A stretch of 64,000 nt of DNA, from the NCBI RefSeq assembly GCF_024448955.1, contig NZ_JAMOIH010000002.1, forward strand, positions 272,776 through 336,775, in the 5' to 3' direction. The position numbers and the translations under genes were made by a program. Position 1 is the first letter of the stretch, and each line of letters starts with the position of its first letter. This DNA is from Stutzerimonas stutzeri. Its GTDB lineage: Bacteria > Pseudomonadota > Gammaproteobacteria > Pseudomonadales > Pseudomonadaceae. Under the pieces are notes generated by a model. It was not told the DNA's origin and did no database searches. It worked only from the letters and a program-made list of their open reading frames with translations. Of the stretch, positions 10,272 to 22,438 are shown in pieces.

Positions 10272-11573
10272 GTGAACACGCCTGGCCGTTATTCCCCTCA
10301 TCAAAGCGTTGCCCCTGAACACCGTGTGTTCGGCGGTCGTGACATGTTTTCCTTGTGGTTTTCCCTGGGCGTCGGCCTGATGGTGCTGCAGCTGGGTGCC
10401 TTGCTAGCGCCGGGGCTGGGCATGAGCGGCGCGCTGCTGGCGATCGCATGCGGAAGCGCGGCCGGCGTGTTGCTGCTAGGCGCGGTCGCGGTGATTGGCA
10501 CCGATACCGGCCTGTCATCAATGGCTGCGCTGAAGCTCACGTTGGGCAGCCGCGGTGCGGTGCTGCCGGCGTTGCTAAACCTCGTTCAGTTGGTCGGCTG
10601 GGGTGCGTTCGAAATTATCATCATGCGCGATGCGGCCAGCGTGCTGGCGACCCGCGCCTTTGGTGAAGGCAGCCTGCTGAACAGTCCCGCATTGTGGACC
10701 TTGTTCTTCGGCGGCCTTGCTACGCTGCTGGCCGTCACCGGTCCGCTGACCTTCGTACGCCGGATATTGCGCAAATGGGGCATCTGGTTGCTGCTCGGGG
10801 CCTGTGTCTGGCTGACCTGGAATCTGTTCGACAAGGCGGACCTGTCGGCACTCTGGGCTCGTCGGGGCGATGGTTCGATGCCGTTCGCGCTGGGCTTCGA
10901 TATCGCCATCGCCATGCCGCTGTCCTGGTTGCCGCTGATTGCCGATTATTCCCGCTTCGGTCGCGCGGCCGTGCGTGTTTTCGGCGGTACCGCGTTGGGG
11001 TTCTTCGCCGGCAACTTCTGGTTGATGAGTCTCGGTGTCGCTTACACGCTGGTGTTCGCCGACGGTAGTGAAGTCAACGCATTGTTACTGGCGTTGGCCG
11101 GTGCGGGGCTGGGCATTCCGCTGTTGCTGATACTACTCGACGAGTCTGAAAACGCCTTCGCCGACATCCACTCGGCCGCGGTTTCGGTCGGCATCCTGCT
11201 CCCGCTCAAGGTCGAACACCTGGCGCTGACGATCGGCGCAATCTGCACGCTTATCGCCTGGCTCGCGCCGCTTGCCGAGTACCAGAATTTCCTGCTGTTG
11301 ATCGGCTCGGTGTTCGCGCCGCTGTTCGGCGTCGTGCTGGTCGATCATTACATTCTTCGGCGCCGAGGTCGCTTGGCCGCTCCGGCTGCCGGCTTGCGCT
11401 GGGAAACCTTGTTGGCCTGGGGCTGTGGAGCGGCTACTTATCACGTGCTCGCCAGCGCCTGGCCGGAAATCGGTGCCAGCCTGCCGGCGCTGTTCCTCTC
11501 CGGCGGGCTGTTGCTGGTGCTGAGCCGTTTCGGTCGCGTTACGGCAGATATTGCGGTTTCAGAATCGCGCTGA
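10272..11573 (+). CDS. cytX: CytX-type NCS1 permease, probable hydroxymethylpyrimidine transporter
   Basis: A 433-residue integral membrane protein of the nucleobase:cation symporter-1 family (CodB/CytX branch), with about 12 hydrophobic segments. The N-terminal region contains FGGRDMFSLWFSLGVGLMVLQ, and GDGSMPFALGFDIAIAMPLSWLPLIADY mid-protein is typical of the cytosine-permease group. It lies about 190 bases after thiC on the same strand, which supports a thiamine-precursor (HMP) role. The GTG at 10272 is chosen because the conserved part starts there, although its ribosome site is weak. A TTG at 10209 is possible but less convincing. Its last 35 bases overlap the opposite-strand lipoprotein gene. 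Confidence 0.8.
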   Translation: MNTPGRYSPHQSVAPEHRVFGGRDMFSLWFSLGVGLMVLQLGALLAPGLGMSGALLAIACGSAAGVLLLGAVAVIGTDTGLSSMAALKLTLGSRGAVLPALLNLVQLVGWGAFEIIIMRDAASVLATRAFGEGSLLNSPALWTLFFGGLATLLAVTGPLTFVRRILRKWGIWLLLGACVWLTWNLFDKADLSALWARRGDGSMPFALGFDIAIAMPLSWLPLIADYSRFGRAAVRVFGGTALGFFAGNFWLMSLGVAYTLVFADGSEVNALLLALAGAGLGIPLLLILLDESENAFADIHSAAVSVGILLPLKVEHLALTIGAICTLIAWLAPLAEYQNFLLLIGSVFAPLFGVVLVDHYILRRRGRLAAPAAGLRWETLLAWGCGAATYHVLASAWPEIGASLPALFLSGGLLLVLSRFGRVTADIAVSESR

Positions 11574-12279
11574 GTTCGCTGTAAGGAATTTCCAGCTCAG
11601 GGTGGCCGCTCGAATAGGGCGCGATGCTGTAGACGTCGTATTTGAGCAGCACCTTGTCGCGCAGCAGAGCGACATTGGCGGTTCTCTGGAATGGCCACTG
11701 GCGAGAAAACTCGGCATCGTGCTCGTTCGCCAACAGCCACTGCTGATGCGCTTTTGCGGCGGCGCGCCAGAATGCACCTTCTTTGCCGGGAAGCAGAACG
11801 TCCGCCAGTTCCAGCGCGCGGTCCTGCTCCGGGTCATAGTTGATGAATCCGCGACCCGGCATGCCGTGAGCGCCTCCGGTGTACAGGTAGCTCGACAGCT
11901 CGACCACAAGCAGCGAGCCATGTTGTTCTCGCAGTTTGGCCTGCAAATAACTGCTCCAGCCGTGCTCCGCGTTACGCAGGAAATCATCCTGGTAGCGCTC
12001 CAGGGATGCCGGCATCTGTGCGTCCGGGCTATTGATCGTCATCCGCCGCAGCCGTTGGTCGATCAGGGCATTCAATGCCGGCTCATCGGCGAACAACTGG
12101 GTATCGATGTTGACCAGTGGGCAGCGATCGTCCTGCTCTGGACAACCGGCGGGGCGTTGTTCGCTGACGACCTGCCGCACCTCGACAGGCGGCTCGCCGC
12201 GAAAGTGCTGGCAGGCGCTGAGTAGCAGGCTGAGGACGAACAACGCGAAGACGTGGCGAAAAGGCTTCAATGGGCTCAT
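11539..12279 (-). CDS. DUF3298 (RsiV-like) lipoprotein
   Basis: A 246-residue predicted lipoprotein: signal SPLKPFRHVFALFVLSLLLS with lipobox LSAC (C23). The C-terminal half carries the DUF3298/RsiV-type signature region, with YLYTGGAHGMPGRGFINYD near residues 130-150 and a DVLLPGKEGAFW segment after it. A homologue occupies the same place in P. aeruginosa between thiC and nudF (from memory PA4972). The function is unknown; the family includes an anti-sigma factor that binds lysozyme in Bacillus, but no sigma factor is adjacent here. The ATG at 12279 is chosen because it begins the signal peptide. Its end overlaps the cytX end by 35 bases. Confidence 0.78.
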   Translation of the reverse strand: MSPLKPFRHVFALFVLSLLLSACQHFRGEPPVEVRQVVSEQRPAGCPEQDDRCPLVNIDTQLFADEPALNALIDQRLRRMTINSPDAQMPASLERYQDDFLRNAEHGWSSYLQAKLREQHGSLLVVELSSYLYTGGAHGMPGRGFINYDPEQDRALELADVLLPGKEGAFWRAAAKAHQQWLLANEHDAEFSRQWPFQRTANVALLRDKVLLKYDVYSIAPYSSGHPELEIPYSELSAILKPQYLP

Positions 12280-12495
12280 GGCTCTTGTGTTGGCTGCAGT
12301 GCGGTTTCGAGTACCGGCGGGTTGTGAAGTTCGTAACTGGGCGTTTGGTAATTTTTCCGCGTGCGAGCGGTCTGCAAAGGGCTGCGCCTGAATAAACGGC
12401 GCGCTAGGATGACAACAGAGAGACCGCTCACGCCGTGACGGTTGCAGTCTTCCGGCGCCAGGCTGGCGCCGGACAATCCGATATGTGAGTGATTC

Positions 12496-13113
12496 ATGAC
12501 TGATATTTTCAAATCCGGTCCGGATGATGTCGAGATCGTCGAGCGAGAGCAATGCTTCAGCGGTTTCTATCGTCTGGACCGCCTCCAGTTGCGTCATCGC
12601 CTATTCAATGGCGACATGGGGCGGCAACTGGAGCGTGAGCTGTTCGTCCGTCACGATGCGGTCTGTGTGCTGCCGTACGATCCCCGTCGCGACGAGGTCG
12701 TGCTGATCGAGCAGTTCCGGGTCGGAGCGGTGGGCAAGGTCGATAATCCCTGGTTGATCGAGCTGGTCGCGGGTCTGATCGACAAGGACGAGCAGCCTGA
12801 AGAGGTGGCGCGTCGCGAAGCCATCGAAGAGGCAGGGTTGGAAGTGGCCGATTTGTGGCCGGTGACGACCTACTTCCCATCGCCTGGCGGCAGCACCGAG
12901 CGAGTGCACCTTTATTTGGGGCGTTGTGACAGTTCCAATGCCGGCGGGGTGTTCGGCCTGGACGAAGAAGGTGAGGATATCCGTGTGCATGTCTGGTCGT
13001 TGCAGCGTGCATTGCAGGCCGTGCGCGACGGTGGTATCGACAACGCCGCGAGCATCATTGCATTGCAGTGGCTGGCCCTGAATCGCGATGAAATCAGGGA
13101 GGCTTGGGCATGA
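12496..13113 (+). CDS. nudF: NudF, ADP-ribose pyrophosphatase
   Basis: Nudix hydrolase that splits ADP-ribose to AMP and ribose 5-phosphate. The 205-residue product has a perfect Nudix box at residues 93-115: G93, E100, then REAIEEAGL. A loop, TTYFPSPGGSTERVHLYLG, after the box fits the ADP-ribose subgroup. First of a coupled set, nudF-DUF1249-cpdA-yqiA-parE, the same order as in E. coli (nudF-yqiB-cpdA-yqiA-parE). Its stop overlaps the next start (ATGA at 13110). Confidence 0.93.
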   Translation: MTDIFKSGPDDVEIVEREQCFSGFYRLDRLQLRHRLFNGDMGRQLERELFVRHDAVCVLPYDPRRDEVVLIEQFRVGAVGKVDNPWLIELVAGLIDKDEQPEEVARREAIEEAGLEVADLWPVTTYFPSPGGSTERVHLYLGRCDSSNAGGVFGLDEEGEDIRVHVWSLQRALQAVRDGGIDNAASIIALQWLALNRDEIREAWA

Positions 13114-13556
13114 GGCGAACACCTGAACGGTACCGCGTCGACCTGCTGGAATTGCAGGCGGCCTGCGAGGCGAATTACCTGCGGCTGATGCGGCTGCTGC
13201 CCGATATGCGCATCCAGCCCGATGTTCGTCGTATCGCCATGAGTCAGGGCGACCGGCTATTAGGCGTGCTGGCATTGAAAGTAGTGGAAAGCTGTCCCTA
13301 CACCACGACCGTGCAGATCAGCCAGCAGGATTGCCTGCCGTGGCTGCCGGTGCCACAGATGGAGGTGCGGGTCTATCACGATGCGCGCATGGCTGAAGTC
13401 ATCCGCGCCGAGAATGCTCGGCGGTTCCGGGGTATCTACAGCTATCCCAATGCGCAGATGCACCAGCCCGACGAGAAAAATCAGCTCAACCTGTTCCTCG
13501 GCGAATGGCTTAGGCACTGCCTGGCTTGCGGTCATGAGCTGGAGCCGGTGCTCTGA
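13110..13556 (+). CDS. yqiB: DUF1249 protein (YqiB family)
   Basis: A 148-residue cytosolic protein of unknown function that matches E. coli YqiB in family and position. Visible signatures are YRVDLLELQAACEANYLRL near the N-terminus, TTVQISQQDCLPWLP in the middle and PNAQMHQPDEKNQLNLFLGEWL near the end. The ATG at 13110 overlaps the nudF stop by ATGA, so translation is coupled. Conservation of the nudF-yqiB-cpdA order hints at a link to nucleotide turnover, but no activity is known to me. Confidence 0.88.
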   Translation: MRRTPERYRVDLLELQAACEANYLRLMRLLPDMRIQPDVRRIAMSQGDRLLGVLALKVVESCPYTTTVQISQQDCLPWLPVPQMEVRVYHDARMAEVIRAENARRFRGIYSYPNAQMHQPDEKNQLNLFLGEWLRHCLACGHELEPVL

Positions 13557-13599
13557 TAACCGCTGCAAGCCGCAAGCTCCAAGGAAGGACAGCTTGATA

Positions 13600-13645
13600 A
13601 CGCCTGGGCGCCAGCCCCGGCACTGATTCGCTGGCAGCTTCCAGC
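13600..13645. repeat. Repeat copy upstream of cpdA
   Basis: Contains GCCAGCCCCGGCACTGATTC followed by GCTGGCAGCTTCCAG. A near copy, AGCCCCGATACTGATTCGCT and so on, lies at 14597-14642 downstream of cpdA in the same orientation. Together they bracket the gene. Confidence 0.6.
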
Positions 13646-13734
13646 TTCTGTGATGCATGCCCGCATCGCGCGGTTTACCCCCGCAACCGCCAGCCACCAT
13701 AATTCTGCTGCGATTTCGCCAAAGGAGACGGGTC

Positions 13735-14544
13735 TTGGCTGCGCCCCTCATTGAAAAAGACTCGGTGCTGCTGGTGCAGTTGACCGACAGTCATCTGTTC
13801 GCCGAGGCGGGCGGCAAACTGCTGGGCATGGATACGGGCGAAAGTCTGCAGCGCGTGGTCGATCGGGTGCTGGCCGAGCAGCCCCGCGTCGACCTGATTC
13901 TGGCGACCGGCGATCTGTCTCAGGATGGTTCGCTTGCGTCCTATCAGCGTTTCCGCCAGCTGTCCGAGCGTATCGATGCGCCGGCACGCTGGTGTCCGGG
14001 CAATCATGACGAGCTGCCAGCCATGCAGGAGGCCACTCGTGGCAGTGAGATGATGGCGCCCGTGCTGGATATCGGTGCGTGGCGGGTCATCATGCTCGAT
14101 ACGCTGGTGCCGGGTTCGGTATTCGGCATGCTTCGCGATGATCAACTGGAATTGCTCGAACGGACCCTGCAGGACGCACCGCAGCGTCATCATCTCGTCT
14201 GTTTGCATCATCATCCGGTCACCATCGGCAGCCGTTGGATGGACAGCATCGGGCTGCGTAACCGCGACGCACTATTTGCAGTGCTCGACCGCTTCCCTTG
14301 TGTTCAGGCTGTGCTCTGGGGGCACATTCACCAGGAGTTCGACGACCAGCGCGGCGATATCAGGCTCCTGGCAACGCCGTCGACGGGCGTGCAGTTCGCC
14401 CCGGGCAGTGAGGAATTCCAGGTCGATACGCTTGCACCGGGTTATCGCTGGTTGCGTCTCCATGATGATGGACGTCTGGAAACAGGCGTCTCCCGAGTGG
14501 TCGGCATGACCTTCAAGGTAGATCACAGCATTAAAGGCTATTGA
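13735..14544 (+). CDS. cpdA: CpdA (Icc), 3',5'-cyclic AMP phosphodiesterase
   Basis: Metallophosphoesterase that hydrolyses cAMP and so tunes Vfr/CRP signalling. All five calcineurin-like metal motifs are present: TDSH (D18, H20), ATGDLSQDGS (D60), GNHDE (N90-D92), CLHHHP and WGHIHQ. The TTG at 13735 is chosen because AAAGGAGAC stands six bases upstream and the family N-terminus begins here; an open frame to 13657 lacks a ribosome site. The product is 269 residues. It is flanked on both sides by copies of the same intergenic repeat. Third gene of the nudF-to-parE series. Confidence 0.93.
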   Translation: MAAPLIEKDSVLLVQLTDSHLFAEAGGKLLGMDTGESLQRVVDRVLAEQPRVDLILATGDLSQDGSLASYQRFRQLSERIDAPARWCPGNHDELPAMQEATRGSEMMAPVLDIGAWRVIMLDTLVPGSVFGMLRDDQLELLERTLQDAPQRHHLVCLHHHPVTIGSRWMDSIGLRNRDALFAVLDRFPCVQAVLWGHIHQEFDDQRGDIRLLATPSTGVQFAPGSEEFQVDTLAPGYRWLRLHDDGRLETGVSRVVGMTFKVDHSIKGY

Positions 14545-14596
14545 GTCAGCTACGAACCACGAGCTTCAAGCAAGAGCCAACCCAAAAGGCTTGAGC

Positions 14597-14642
14597 GGCG
14601 CGCGGGCGTAAGCCCCGATACTGATTCGCTAGCGGCTTGCAG
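14597..14642. repeat. Repeat copy downstream of cpdA
   Basis: Near-identical partner of the 13600-13645 repeat. Both share CCCCG-[GA]-[CT]-ACTGATTCGCT and a following AGCGGCTTGCAG/GGCAGCTTCCAG block, in direct orientation about 1 kb apart. Confidence 0.6.
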
Positions 14643-14696
14643 CCAGCGCGTCTCGCCTAGTAGCCTTTCCGTCTTTTGCCAGCCCAGCGAACCAGC

Positions 14697-15314
14697 ATGA
14701 CCCGCACGCAACCCGCCATCCTCTATATGCACGGCCTCAACAGCTCCCCGCTGTCGCAAAAGGCCAGCCAATTAACCGCGGCGCTGGAGCGCATTGGCAT
14801 GAGTGCATGGCTGCGAGTGCCGGCATTGCATCATCATCCGCGCCAGGCCATCGCCCAGCTGGAGGCGGCAATCGCCGAGCTGGGACGCCCCGTGCTGGTC
14901 GGCAGCTCCCTCGGCGGATACTATGCAACGCACCTCGCCGAGCGCCACGGGCTTAAGGCGCTGCTGATCAATCCGGCCGTGACGCCGCACCGTCGCTTCG
15001 ATGGTTACCTCGGGCCGCAGACCAATCTCTACACGGGCGAAGTCTGGGATCTGACCGAAGACCATGTCGTTGCCTTGGCCGGGCTGGAAGTACCGCCGCC
15101 ACAGGATGCCGAGCGCTATCAGGTCTGGCTGCAGACGGGCGATGAGACGCTGGATTACCGCCACGCGGCGGATTTCTACAAGGGCTGCGCGCTACGCATC
15201 CAGGCCGGCGGCGATCACGGTTTCCAGGGGTTCGCTAAGCGAATTCCCGCGTTGCTGGCCTTCGCCGGCTTCGATCCGGGCATCTTTGCAGAGCTCGATT
15301 TCTCCGAATCATAA
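14697..15314 (+). CDS. yqiA: YqiA family alpha/beta-hydrolase (esterase)
   Basis: A 205-residue esterase of the YqiA/UPF0227 type. The N-terminal strand ILYMHGLNSSP supplies the HG oxyanion region. The nucleophile elbow GSSLGGYYA places the catalytic serine at S71, and GGDHGFQGF near the C-terminus supplies the histidine. The ATG at 14697 begins MTRTQPAILYMHG; earlier in-frame codons have no ribosome site. It lies directly before parE, 18 bases from its start, as in E. coli. The physiological substrate is unknown; the E. coli enzyme acts on short acyl esters. Confidence 0.88.
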   Translation: MTRTQPAILYMHGLNSSPLSQKASQLTAALERIGMSAWLRVPALHHHPRQAIAQLEAAIAELGRPVLVGSSLGGYYATHLAERHGLKALLINPAVTPHRRFDGYLGPQTNLYTGEVWDLTEDHVVALAGLEVPPPQDAERYQVWLQTGDETLDYRHAADFYKGCALRIQAGGDHGFQGFAKRIPALLAFAGFDPGIFAELDFSES

Positions 15315-18195
<2,881 letters not shown>

Positions 18196-18199
<4 letters not shown>

Positions 18200-18723
18200 C
18201 ACAGCCTGCCGGTCGTCGCGCCGGCCGCGTCATGCTGGTCCTGGCGTGGGGTGCGGCTCTGTTGCTGGCCACTCGTTTTTTTGCCGACTGGGAACAAAGT
18301 CGCTTCAACCCCAACCGCGAGCCTGTTTCCGTCGTGCAGGGCGACCAGATCGAGGTTCACTTGGAGAGCAATATCCAGGGCCACTTCGTCGCTGATGGGC
18401 TGATCAATGGCCAGCCGGTGACCTTCCTGCTGGATACCGGCGCCACCGACGTTGCCATACCGGCAGAACTGGCCGAAGCGCTGGATCTCGCGCGCGGCGC
18501 GCCGGTGCGGTTGCAGACAGCCAACGGTCAAACCACTGGCTATCGCACGGTGCTCGACAGCCTTGCACTTGGCGATATCGTTCTGCAGGACGTGCGTGCG
18601 CTCATCGCGCCAGGCTTCGGCGGCGAGCAGGTGCTGCTCGGCATGAGCGCCTTGAAACAACTCGAATTCACCCAGCGCGCCGGCACTCTGGTGCTGCGCC
18701 AACACGCCACGGATCGACCATGA
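18196..18723 (+). CDS. Membrane-anchored retropepsin-like aspartic protease (TIGR02281 type)
   Basis: A 175-residue protein with one N-terminal membrane segment (residues about 12-28) followed by a clan AA aspartic protease domain. The active-site triad is FLLDTGATDV (D80-T-G). A psi-loop region, GFGGEQVLLGMSALKQLEF, follows near the C-terminus. A single DTG implies that it works as a dimer, like retropepsins. The GTG at 18196 overlaps the preceding stop (GTGA), and the stop overlaps the next ATG (ATGA). It faces the periplasm if the anchor is N-in. The target protein is unknown. Confidence 0.85.
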
Positions 18724-19100
18724 GCCCACTCATGCAGGCGACAGTACCGGTACTGGCCTCGCTGGACCTAGATGAAAGCCGGGCCTTCTACAGCTCCTTC
18801 CTCGGCTTTCGCACGCTGCTGCAAGCCGCTGATTACCTGATTCTGGAACGCGACGGGTCCGAACTGCACTTCTGGCTCTGCGCCGAGCGGCACCTGGCGG
18901 AAAATACCTCCTGCTACGTGCGTACCGGCGATTGCCAGGCGTTGTATGAAGAGTTCAGCCAGCGCGGCCTGGCCTTGAAGGCCCCGGTGCTGCGGCCCTG
19001 GGGCATGAAAGAACTGTACGTTATCGACATCCACGGCAACCTGCTCAAGTTCGGCGAGACAGCCGTGAGTCATCCAACTTTTTCTGAAGAAAACTGCTGA
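18720..19100 (+). CDS. Glyoxalase/bleomycin-resistance (VOC) superfamily protein
   Basis: A 126-residue VOC-fold protein. It shows the beta-alpha-beta-beta-beta pattern: [35 protein letters not shown], then the second half with [16 protein letters not shown]. It resembles the bleomycin-resistance group by length and by ending [11 protein letters not shown], in which H and E are metal or ligand positions in the fold. Actual bleomycin binding is not implied. Coupled on both sides: its ATG overlaps the protease stop, and its TGA shares a base with the parC ATG (TGATG at 19098-19102). Confidence 0.85.
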   Translation: MSPLMQATVPVLASLDLDESRAFYSSFLGFRTLLQAADYLILERDGSELHFWLCAERHLAENTSCYVRTGDCQALYEEFSQRGLALKAPVLRPWGMKELYVIDIHGNLLKFGETAVSHPTFSEENC

Positions 19101-21352
19101 TGAGCGAAACTATCGACCTGAGCCTGGATGGCGTGGAGCGGCGCTCCCTCGCCGATTTTACCGAGCAGGCCTACCTCAGCTACTCCATGTACGTGATCAT
19201 GGATCGCGCGCTGCCGCATATCGGCGATGGCTTGAAGCCGGTGCAGCGGCGCATCGTCTATGCCATGAGCGAGCTGGGACTGAACGCCGATTCGAAACAC
19301 AAGAAGTCGGCGCGTACCGTCGGCGACGTACTCGGCAAGTTCCACCCCCATGGGGATTCGGCCTGCTACGAAGCCATGGTGCTGATGGCGCAGCCGTTCA
19401 GCTATCGCTACACGCTGGTCGATGGCCAGGGCAACTGGGGTGCGCCCGACGATCCGAAGTCGTTCGCCGCCATGCGCTACACCGAGGCACGCTTGTCGCG
19501 CTATTCCGAGGTGCTGTTGTCCGAGCTTGGGCAGGGCACCGTCGACTGGGTGCCGAACTTCGACGGCACACTCGACGAGCCGGCGACCCTGCCGGCGCGC
19601 CTGCCCAACCTGCTGCTCAATGGCACGACGGGCATCGCAGTGGGCATGGCCACCGACGTGCCGCCGCACAATCTGCGCGAAGTCGCCGCGGCCTGTGTGC
19701 GCCTGCTCGACGAGCCCGGCGCCACGGTCGAACAGCTCTGCGAACACGTTCAGGGACCGGATTATCCGACCGAGGCGGAAATCGTCACGCCGCGTGCGGA
19801 CCTGTTGAAGATCTACGAAACCGGGCGCGGTTCGGTGCGCATGCGCGCCGTGTACCGGGTCGAGGATGGCGACATCGTCGTCACCTCGTTGCCGCATCAG
19901 GTATCCGGCGCCAAGGTGCTGGAGCAGATCGCCACACAGATGCAGGCCAAGAAGCTGCCCATGGTCGCCGATCTGCGTGACGAATCGGATCACGAGAACC
20001 CGTGCCGAATCGTCATCATCCCGCGCTCCAACCGGGTCGATGCCGATGAACTGATGCAGCACCTGTTCGCCACCACCGAGCTGGAGTCCAGCTATCGGGT
20101 CAACACCAACGTCATCGGTCTCGATGGCCGGCCGCAGGTCAAAAACCTCAAGACGCTGCTGTCCGAGTGGCTGACCTACCGCATCGGCACCGTTCGCCGC
20201 CGTTTGCAGTTCCGGTTGGACAAAGTCGAGAAACGCCTGCATCTGTTGGAAGGCTTGCTGGTTGCCTTCCTCAACCTCGACGAGGTGATTCACATCATCC
20301 GCACCGAGGACCAGCCCAAGCCGGTGCTGATGGCGCGCTTCGAGCTGTCCGAACTGCAGGCTGACTACATTCTCGACACCCGGCTGCGCCAATTGGCACG
20401 GTTGGAAGAAATGAAGATTCGCGGCGAGCAGGATGAACTGGCCAAGGAACGCGACAAGCTGCTGGCGCTGCTCGGCAGTGAGACCAAGCTGAAGAAGCTG
20501 GTGCGCAAGGAACTGCTGGAAGACGCCGAAACCTACGGCGACGACCGCCGTTCGCCCATCGTGGCGCGGGCCGAGGCCAGGGCGCTGTCGGAAAACGAAC
20601 TGCTGCCGTCCGAGCCGATCACCGTGGTGATTTCCGAGAAGGGCTGGGCGCGTTGCGCCAAGGGCCACGATATCGACGCGACCGGGCTGTCGTACAAGGC
20701 CGGCGATGGCTTCCGGGCCGCCTCCGCCGGTCGCTCCAATCAATATGCTGTATTCATCGACTCCACTGGCCGTAGCTATTCGCTGGCAGCGCACTCGCTG
20801 CCGTCGGCGCGGGGTCAGGGCGAGCCGCTCACTGGCCGCCTGACGCCACCGCCAGGTGCCAGTTTCGAATGCGTGCTGTTGCCGGATGACGAGGCGTTGT
20901 ACGTGATCGCCTCGGATGCCGGTTACGGCTTCGTGGTCAAAGGCGAGGATCTGCAGGCCAAGAACAAGGCGGGTAAGGCGCTGCTATCCTTGCCGGCCGG
21001 CGCGCGTGTCGTCGCGCCGCGTCCGCTGAAGAGCCGAGATCAGGATTGGCTGGCGGCCGTCACCACCGAGGGGCGGTTGTTGGTGTTCCCGGTCCGCGAT
21101 CTGCCGCAGCTGGGCAAGGGCAAAGGCAACAAGATCGTCAGCATTCCTGGCGATCGCGTCGCCAGTCGCGATGAATACCTGACCGATCTTGCCGTGCTGC
21201 CCGAGGGAGCGACGCTGATACTGCAGGCCGGCAAGCGTACCTTGTCGCTCAAGGCCGATGACCTCGAGCACTACAAGGGCGAGCGCGGACGGCGCGGAAA
21301 CAAGCTGCCGCGTGGCTTCCAGCGTGTGGACTCGTTGCAGGTCGAGGCGTGA
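19100..21352 (+). CDS. parC: ParC, DNA topoisomerase IV subunit A
   Basis: DNA-cleaving subunit of topoisomerase IV, 750 residues. The catalytic tyrosine lies in [10 protein letters not shown] (Y127). The quinolone-resistance region reads [10 protein letters not shown] with S87 and E91, the usual sensitive residues. The C-terminal beta-pinwheel carries the expected repeats. It is translated from an ATG that overlaps the previous stop, so expression should be tied to parE and the three small genes before it. Confidence 0.98.
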   Translation: MSETIDLSLDGVERRSLADFTEQAYLSYSMYVIMDRALPHIGDGLKPVQRRIVYAMSELGLNADSKHKKSARTVGDVLGKFHPHGDSACYEAMVLMAQPFSYRYTLVDGQGNWGAPDDPKSFAAMRYTEARLSRYSEVLLSELGQGTVDWVPNFDGTLDEPATLPARLPNLLLNGTTGIAVGMATDVPPHNLREVAAACVRLLDEPGATVEQLCEHVQGPDYPTEAEIVTPRADLLKIYETGRGSVRMRAVYRVEDGDIVVTSLPHQVSGAKVLEQIATQMQAKKLPMVADLRDESDHENPCRIVIIPRSNRVDADELMQHLFATTELESSYRVNTNVIGLDGRPQVKNLKTLLSEWLTYRIGTVRRRLQFRLDKVEKRLHLLEGLLVAFLNLDEVIHIIRTEDQPKPVLMARFELSELQADYILDTRLRQLARLEEMKIRGEQDELAKERDKLLALLGSETKLKKLVRKELLEDAETYGDDRRSPIVARAEARALSENELLPSEPITVVISEKGWARCAKGHDIDATGLSYKAGDGFRAASAGRSNQYAVFIDSTGRSYSLAAHSLPSARGQGEPLTGRLTPPPGASFECVLLPDDEALYVIASDAGYGFVVKGEDLQAKNKAGKALLSLPAGARVVAPRPLKSRDQDWLAAVTTEGRLLVFPVRDLPQLGKGKGNKIVSIPGDRVASRDEYLTDLAVLPEGATLILQAGKRTLSLKADDLEHYKGERGRRGNKLPRGFQRVDSLQVEA

Positions 21353-21547
21353 ACCGAGGCCTGCAGTCGCGAGAGGCTGGCGTCCAATGGCTGTTTCACG
21401 GAAGATAGCGGCCTCCCAAATTCATCCTTCTCGATGCGTTGCAATCGACGCTCGCATCGAGAGCCGAAGATAATCGGCACTGGGCCAACCAATGACGGCA
21501 GAGCGTAATGTCTGCAGGCGGTCAGGCCGGTGCAAGGAAAGACGAAC

Positions 21548-22234
21548 GTGCGGCGTTTCACAACTGTATTGCTGCTGGCCTGCGCCAGCCTCACCGGCTG
21601 CGTCATTCAACCTGTACCCATGTATCGCCTCGACAACGGCGTCGTCGAATTGCCGACAAAGGACGACGGTGCTGCAGTGATGCTTGGGCCGGTGGTGTTG
21701 GCCGATTATCTGCAGCGCGATGTGCTGTTGCAGCGTCTGCCCGACGGCAGCCTGGCGAACGAAGGGCAGCGGGCGCGCTGGGCCGGTAGCCTGAAGGGCG
21801 ATGTCGATCAACTGCTGTTGCGCCAACTGGCCTCGCAACTGAAGACCCAGCGCCTGGAGCTGAGCCCGGGAAGCAAGGGCTTCACGCCCGACGTACAGGT
21901 CGAAGTGAGCATTACGCGGCTGGACTCCGGCCCGCAGCATCCCGCCGTGCTGGAAGCTCAGTGGCGCCTGCTGGACAAACAGGGCAAGCGGCAATCCAGC
22001 CGTCTGGTGCGGTTGCAGGAAGAGCATCAGGGCAGCACGACCGATCAGGTGCGCGCGCAGAGCCTGCTGTTGCAGCGGCTGAGCGAAATGATGGCGAACG
22101 CTATCGAGCCGGCTGTCGTTGCCCAAACGCGTGTAAAGCGCGAAATCAAAACGCCGCGCAAGGCGGAGCCTTCTCCACCGGCAATCCCTGCGGCCGAGCC
22201 GATCAGGACCGATCTGGAAGTGTTTCGCTTCTGA
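21548..22234 (+). CDS. PqiC/YmbA-like lipoprotein (ABC-transport auxiliary component)
   Basis: A 228-residue lipoprotein: MRRFTTVLLLACASLTGC, lipobox LTGC, C18. The body has the DUF330/PqiC pattern: GPVVLADYLQRDVLLQRLPDG early, and ERWAGSL-like NEGQRARWAGSLKGDVDQLL near residues 70-90. This family supplies the outer-membrane lipoprotein of PqiABC/MlaA-type lipid transport systems. The last 40 residues are basic and proline-rich. The GTG at 21548 follows AAGGAAAG. No pqiA or pqiB gene is adjacent here, so the partner is elsewhere or the role differs. Confidence 0.72.
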   Translation: MRRFTTVLLLACASLTGCVIQPVPMYRLDNGVVELPTKDDGAAVMLGPVVLADYLQRDVLLQRLPDGSLANEGQRARWAGSLKGDVDQLLLRQLASQLKTQRLELSPGSKGFTPDVQVEVSITRLDSGPQHPAVLEAQWRLLDKQGKRQSSRLVRLQEEHQGSTTDQVRAQSLLLQRLSEMMANAIEPAVVAQTRVKREIKTPRKAEPSPPAIPAAEPIRTDLEVFRF

Positions 22235-22438
22235 GGTCCGAGGGCGCGACGTTCGGGCTTCCATCGATGGATTACGCCTTCGGCTAATCCATCCTGCGTC
22301 CGGTCAGCTGTTCGTCGGGCCGTTGGTGGGTCGGTGGCCGAATGAATTCGGCCCTACGGGTTCATGTCGTTGAGTGAATCCTGTGTCTGTAGGGCGCGCT
22401 TGGCGGATTTCACCCGCCCTACAAATCTTGATTTCGCG
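22235..22438. repeat. Cluster of three palindromic intergenic repeats
   Basis: Downstream of the lipoprotein gene lie three separate palindromes: GGATTACGCC-TTC-GGCTAATCC (22269-22290), which recurs almost exactly at 63920-63941; GGCCGAATGAATTCGGCC (22336-22353), the same type as the units at 57813 and 57925; and a TAGGGCG...CGCCCTA hairpin (about 22390-22424). No coding sequence is supported in the gap. Confidence 0.7.

Noticed and set aside
19070..20794. A 574-codon minus-strand open frame
   Set aside because: Antisense to parC, low-quality composition and no recognisable domain.
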